Below, one piece after another: positions 59,311 to 64,000 of a stretch of 64,000 nucleotides of DNA (position 1 is the first letter of the stretch; each line of letters begins with the position of its first letter). The position numbers were made by a program, and so were the translations under genes. The notes under the pieces were generated by a model. It worked only from the letters and a program-made list of their open reading frames with translations. It had not been told where the DNA came from and ran no database searches. The stretch covers positions 181,384,634-181,448,633 of the forward strand of contig OY726558.1 in the NCBI GenBank assembly GCA_963383645.1, given 5' to 3'. The stretch comes from Muscardinus avellanarius (Eukaryota > Chordata > Mammalia > Rodentia > Gliridae).

Positions 59311-59512
59311 CTCTTTTTCTGGCACTCATGGAGTCAGCATCTTGGCTCCATGGCATGCTCCCTACTATGAAATGAAGCTTGGTTTCATTGCTTTAGGGGC
59401 TGAAACCCATAAAACTATGAGCCAAAATACAATGTTCTTCATAATTCTGATTATTTTTAGGTATTTTATCACAGCAATGGAAAGTCAACTAACAAAATAT
59501 TCTGTATAATGA
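59143..59512 (+). mobile_element. MaLR-type LTR, right part
   Basis: 'gcaggaggtgggatttagatg', 'ggttatatcttgtctcc', a CT-rich run, then 'atgagccaaaatacaatgttc', 'attttatcacagcaatgga' and 'aactaacaaa' follow the known 3' half of rodent/mammal MaLR LTRs in order. The composite at 58390 is inserted in it. Noncoding. Confidence 0.75.
59232..59308. repeat. (TCCC)n/(TC)n array in the LTR
   Basis: TCCC-like units at 59232-59256, then about 22 TC units. MaLR LTRs carry a CT-rich stretch at this place, so it expanded from native sequence. Confidence 0.93.
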
Positions 59513-61177
59513 TTCTGACTAAGTGAATTATTTGAATGCATGAATGGAATTTTGATGGTGCTTTGATCCCAAGAATCATGACAACTGTTAAGGCTAACAC
59601 ATTTAGGAAAGGAGACAGATATTCAAATCCTACTCTGTATGAAACTTATTTTCTATAGCAGGCTAGTCTGTCAGAAACAAAACAACATACAACTCTTTGT
59701 TTAGTATTCAAGAACCATCCTTTATATTTTGTTATGGCAAAGACTAGGAACATAATGTGAAATCAAGCAAGGTGAAAAAAAAACCTCAAAGTATCTGATT
59801 GTATTCTGCTAGAGAACAGAATAAAATTGTTGTCTCATGAAAGCATAAAAGTTAAAATATGCTCACACATAGTCTGGCATAAGCTCTATCTTAAATGCTT
59901 TACAACTTTCAGAGCACCTGTCTCCTCCCATTCCAAAGTAAGTGATTAAACCTTAAGCATATTTCTCAGAAACACCTGTAAAATATGGAAGAGCCCTGAG
60001 ACAAGCACAAAAACCATTTGCATTTTGATGCTAAATAGAAGCACTTTGTCATTGTGGAATATTAGAGGTGAAATGTAGGCATGAAGCCAAAATCTCTCTC
60101 ACTTTAAAAGCCCATGTCTTCTACACATCGGGGCTATAGCACAAAATGGCTTCAATTAACAGAAGCTGTTCATTCTACTTACAAATTTTAGAATACTTTT
60201 GTTAAATATGTTAATAGCATGATCATAAGTATTTAGTAAATATTGTATTAATTAGAACATTTAATACTGATGAAGATAACAAAAGTTAATTGTATATTTA
60301 TGAACTTAATGACCTCCTACTTCTGCTCTTATTACTCTATTTTATATTTTATCCCAGTTTAATAATTATTTGTGCCCTTTAAGCTATCATTTACTACTTA
60401 GATGCCAGAGTTAAACAAACATTATTAAAATATTTCTGTAATTTTTCAAAACTTCATAAACATACTTAAAAATAATAAAGATAATATAAGATGTGCAAAT
60501 ATGGACATACCAATATATCAACATATTACAAAATATATCACATAAAACCCATGTTATCAGTGTAAACAGAGTGTGTAATACTTTAGACCTTAAAATCTGA
60601 AAGTAGATATAAATATAGCATTGTCCACCAATTATATTTCTCAAGATCTTGCTCAAAATATTATAAAAAGCAATTTGAGTTGAGAGAAATTGAATTATTC
60701 TCCTGGAAAACAATATCATGGGGAAAAATTAGGTTACAACGTCCCTATAACTGAGATAAAATCCTCCTCAAAGAGAAAGCCCAACCTGCATGTGAAAATT
60801 AAAAAATAAAATAAAATAAAAAATGCTTTTCAGTTATAACACTACCATCTAAAAGATACTTGAAAAAGGCAAGTAGAACTCAAAAAATCAATTTTTTCAA
60901 GTTATCATTTCTGGAAAAAATATGGCCAGCAAAAAAATGGAGAAATTAAGAGACTAAAAAATGACAAGAAATTGATACAAGAGGTAGTAATATAGTGACT
61001 TACATAAAAAAGTAAAAAAAAAAAATTAAAATACTTTTTCTCCCCACATAACCAAACCTTTCATTAAATACATAACACTTCAGTATATTAAGAAACAAGA
61101 ACACTTTTATGTAACAATCTTGCTAACTGCCATAAACTATTATAGTTGGATATAAGTGTCTCTTAAAGAGCCCACTT
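59513..61177. other. AT-rich DNA, nothing recognised
   Basis: No repeat or coding frame recognised; short A-rich runs at 60803-60820 and 61012-61025. Confidence 0.5.
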
Positions 61178-61302
61178 ATTGCAGTTCGCAGACAGCTTCA
61201 GCTACTATTTAGTGAGGCCCTCTGCAACTTAGTGAGATCCTGTTTCAAAATAAAGAATTAAAAAAATAGGGTAAGAGGTGTAGCTAAGAGGTTGGATTGG
61301 AG
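61178..61302 (+). mobile_element. SINE fragment, middle part
   Basis: Forward: 'cagcttcagctactatttagtgaggccc', linker 'tcaaaataaagaattaaaa', start of the tRNA-like unit 'agaggtgtagctaagaggt'. Both ends are missing. Confidence 0.78.
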
Positions 61303-62299
61303 CTTTCTGACTCATGTTGTTGAGTTTGTGAGTTGCTTATCAACATAATATAAAGAACTACTTTAGTAACTATAAAATCCTTCTAGTTTGGGTTTAACCA
61401 GTCTCAGGTCAAGCTTGGTTCATACTTGCATATTTTCTATGGTGCCTGATCTATTTTATAGGTAGCCACTATAGTGTGGTTGATAGAGCTATATATAAAA
61501 AAGCTGTCTTTGATATATTTATTTTTCCAGATATAAGAAGTAAATTTATGTAGTTTGTGTACCCTTCTCATTCCTGTTGAAATTCAACAATCTTCCCAAA
61601 AATTCACTTGGGGAGTTGCTGCTGAATTGACATAGAATATACAAATGCCCTCTGTACTTGGTCTATTTTCTTGGTACTCATAGGCTTGAGGGCTTCAGAA
61701 ATAACTTTTTATGCTTCTTGTTGTAAAAAGTAGACAGCTAGTGCAGCCAGTAAACAGGTCTTAGGTTCCTTAAAGCTGTACCCCACTACTTCTAAACTGG
61801 AACAACAGGTCAGCAGGAGACGGACTTCTGAGTAGGGAGCTGCTGAACTGAGAGAAAATTCAGAGTAACAGTTTCTGACATGGCATACATGTGGGTTTTC
61901 TACACCAATTACAGTTGTAAATAGAGAGATTGTAGGTCTAGTAAGACTAAAGGTGAGTCCCACAGAAGGGAGCCACAATTTTAGCCTTGGCTTCTCCCCA
62001 AGATGCACGAGTATCCATAACAATTAAAAGCAAGGGTTTCAGTTTTTTCAACAGAACCAGATCAGTCAGCATTAGAATCACTTTCAAGTAACAGAACTAC
62101 TATGAATAGTGCCTATAGAAATTCTTAACTTCTAATAGAACTTACCATTCACCAATTAGGATTACACATGAAAGACACATTTCAGATATTCTACTACATA
62201 CATCACATATGCTTAAAGTACCAGACAGCTCTCACCTCTCCTAAACTTGAAGACAGTGGGTCTCTCCGAATGTGATATGATATGCTCATGGTCCAAAAA
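61303..62299. other. Unassigned, moderately GC-richer block
   Basis: 61700-62030 is less AT-rich and has a 104-codon reverse frame with no family I recognise. It lies just upstream of an ancient L1 and may be decayed repeat sequence. Confidence 0.35.
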
Positions 62300-63536
62300 C
62301 ACAAATTATATCAAACGAAGGTAAAGAGAGATTACATGTTATGAGTTCTAGCTGAAAATAAACTCGAGATTATACAACAAACCAATACCCAAAGATTCAT
62401 CCACAACGAAAAGGAAAGCCAATACCTGTATAATAAAGAGGAGACAACATTTGTCACTAAATATAAATTATAAATATATCGAGAAGATATAATCACTATA
62501 AATATATGCAACAAATATGAGATCACCCAGTTTTATAAAACAAACACTACTAGGCATAAAAGGAGAGATAGACTTCCATACAATAGTAGTGGAATGCTGC
62601 ATATCATACTTTTACCCATAGATAGATGATCCAGATTAAAAAAAAACACAAAGAAACATCCATGCTAAATTATACTGTAAATCTATTGACTTAATAGACA
62701 TCTATAAAATATTCTATTCAATGGATTTGGAACACACATTCTTCTCATCAGCACTTGGAACTTTTTCTAAAAGAGATCATATATTATGCCACAAATCAAC
62801 TCTGAACAGATTCCAAAATTACTAAACTACAGGAGGGGGAGTAATCCTGAGCCAAAGAACAGACTCATAGAAAAATAGAAGGAAGAATAGAAGACCCAGA
62901 AATAAATCTATGTATCTATGCATCTTCAGTCAGCTGATTTCCAAACAAGTTACCAAAAACATATATTGAAGAAAGGTGAGACACTTCCACAAATGGTGCT
63001 GGGAAAACTGGAGAGCCACGTAAGAAAATCTAAAACTAGAACTCTATCTCTTGCTGTATGTAAAAATAAACTCAAAATAAATCCAATATCTTAATGTAAG
63101 ACCTGAACCTTTTAAACTATTCAAAGAAAAGATAGAGAAAACACTTCAAAATATTGGCACAGATAATGATTTTCTGAGTAGGCTACCAATAGCTCAGAAC
63201 AAAATCAATAATAAATGGCATTATATGAACTTATAAGCCTTCTGTGTAGAAAATATGGTCAACAAAGAGTTAACCTACAGAATGGGAGACAATCTTGGTC
63301 AGTGACTCATCTGACAGATGATTAATATTCTAAATAGGTAAATAAACTTAAAAACTTTGCAACACTAACAAAATACAAGAAATAAATGGGAAGTTATTTG
63401 AATAAGCACTTCTCAAAGGAAGAAATAGAAATGGCTAACAACAACCATATATATTTGATATATATGACAGATATGCTCATGGTCTTTAGACATCAAGAAA
63501 ATACAAATAAAAGGTACATTGAAATTCCATCTCAAC
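62300..63536 (+). mobile_element. Ancient L1 relic with large internal deletion
   Basis: 62450-62825 follows L1 endonuclease text ('tataaatatatgcaacaaata', 'aatagacatctataaaatatt', 'cacattcttctcatcagcac'). At about 62830-62880 it jumps to the ORF2 C-terminal part ('gaatagaagacccagaaataaatc', 'aatggtgctgggaaaactgg'), which continues to about 63535. The whole reverse transcriptase, over 2 kb, is missing. It is far more diverged than L1 A-D, so it is an older family. Confidence 0.75.
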
Positions 63537-63721
63537 CTGGTAATCCCAGTACTTGGGAGGCTGTGACAGGAGGATCGCAGTTTCAGAGACAGACTCAGCT
63601 ACTTAGAGAGGAACTACAAAACTTAGTGAAACCCTATTTCAAAATAAAGAAAAAACATAAGGCTCTGGGTGCAGCTTTGAGGTAGAATGCTCCTGGGTTC
63701 AATCTCCATTACTACATTAAA
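63537..63721 (+). mobile_element. SINE, 5'-truncated
   Basis: Forward from 'taatcccagtacttgggagg' through 'actcagctacttag', linker 'tcaaaataaagaaaaaacat', tRNA-like unit 'gctttgaggtagaatgctcctgggttcaatct' (in two runs) and T/A-rich end. It inserted in or next to the L1 relic. Confidence 0.85.
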
Positions 63722-63795
63722 TTTTTTTTTTTTAAAAAGAGTATTGCAAAAACAACTACAAAGCAAAAATGAAAGTTCAGCCAAGGTTATAAAAT

Positions 63796-63803
<8 letters not shown>

Positions 63804-63862
<59 letters not shown>
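63804..63862. repeat. (CA)n(TA)n compound microsatellite
   Basis: About 13 CA units (63804-63830) directly followed by about 16 TA units (63831-63862). Confidence 0.96.
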
Positions 63863-63866
<4 letters not shown>

Positions 63867-64000
63867 CATACATCATGTATTTGTATGTATTGTTATTTAT
63901 ATAGGTACATAAGTTTTTTAATATGATATTTAATATAAATTTATATATTCACATATATTATTTTTCATTATATACTATAATTGTACATGATTCATCATCT
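63863..64000. other. AT-rich window end
   Basis: Nothing recognised up to the edge. Confidence 0.5.

Noticed and set aside
59135..59356. Reverse frame rich in Arg-Glu repeats
   Set aside because: It is a translation of the CT/GA microsatellite inside the LTR.

Overview
The window is mammalian nuclear DNA with no host gene that I can support. It is AT-rich, almost every reading frame is short, and roughly half of the bases can be assigned to retrotransposons. The diagnostic family is a two-part SINE: a 7SL-derived B1 head with a B-box-like stretch, joined through an A-rich linker to a tRNA-like (ID-type) tail and a poly(A) end. About 25 copies or pieces lie on both strands. B1-dID SINEs of this build belong to the squirrel-related rodents (squirrels, mountain beaver, dormice), so I infer a rodent of that clade; the species cannot be named from sequence alone.

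Layout. 1-18 kb: AT-rich unique DNA with scattered SINEs, two old MaLR-type LTRs (about 5.8-6.2 and 11.6-12.1 kb) and a small 5'-inverted L1 nested inside a SINE (2.6-3.3 kb). 18.0-23.4 kb: a long reverse-strand L1 that lacks its 3' end and carries a three-part SINE. 24-29 kb: SINEs, two L1 3' ends and a GA array. 29.7-32.4 kb: an L1 with an inverted 5' part (twin priming). 35.27-37.87 kb: a GC-rich composite retroposon, the most unusual object here. It has six ~68-bp monomers, an A-rich tract, about 0.5 kb of unassigned sequence, about 24 monomers of 50 bp and an L1 3' end, all between copies of an 11-bp target duplication. 38-42.4 kb: a dense SINE cluster with nested copies and AT/CA/TTA arrays. 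42.5-49.1 kb and 49.7-55.8 kb: two near-full-length L1 elements, head to head, about 0.6 kb apart. 57-59.5 kb: a SINE, then a second L1-3'-end composite inserted in a MaLR LTR. 62.3-63.7 kb: an ancient L1 relic and a truncated SINE.

How the parts relate. All coding potential seen belongs to L1 (ORF1 RNA-binding protein; ORF2 endonuclease and reverse transcriptase), and every copy is broken by stops, frameshifts or deletions. L1 machinery acting in trans explains the SINEs and both composites, which end in poly(A)-like tails and carry target-site duplications. Two L1 3'-UTR types are present. Nesting order gives relative ages, for example a 'tccaaataaaat' type SINE inside a 'tcaaaataaaga' type SINE. 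No CRISPR array, rRNA, functional tRNA or bacterial feature was seen.
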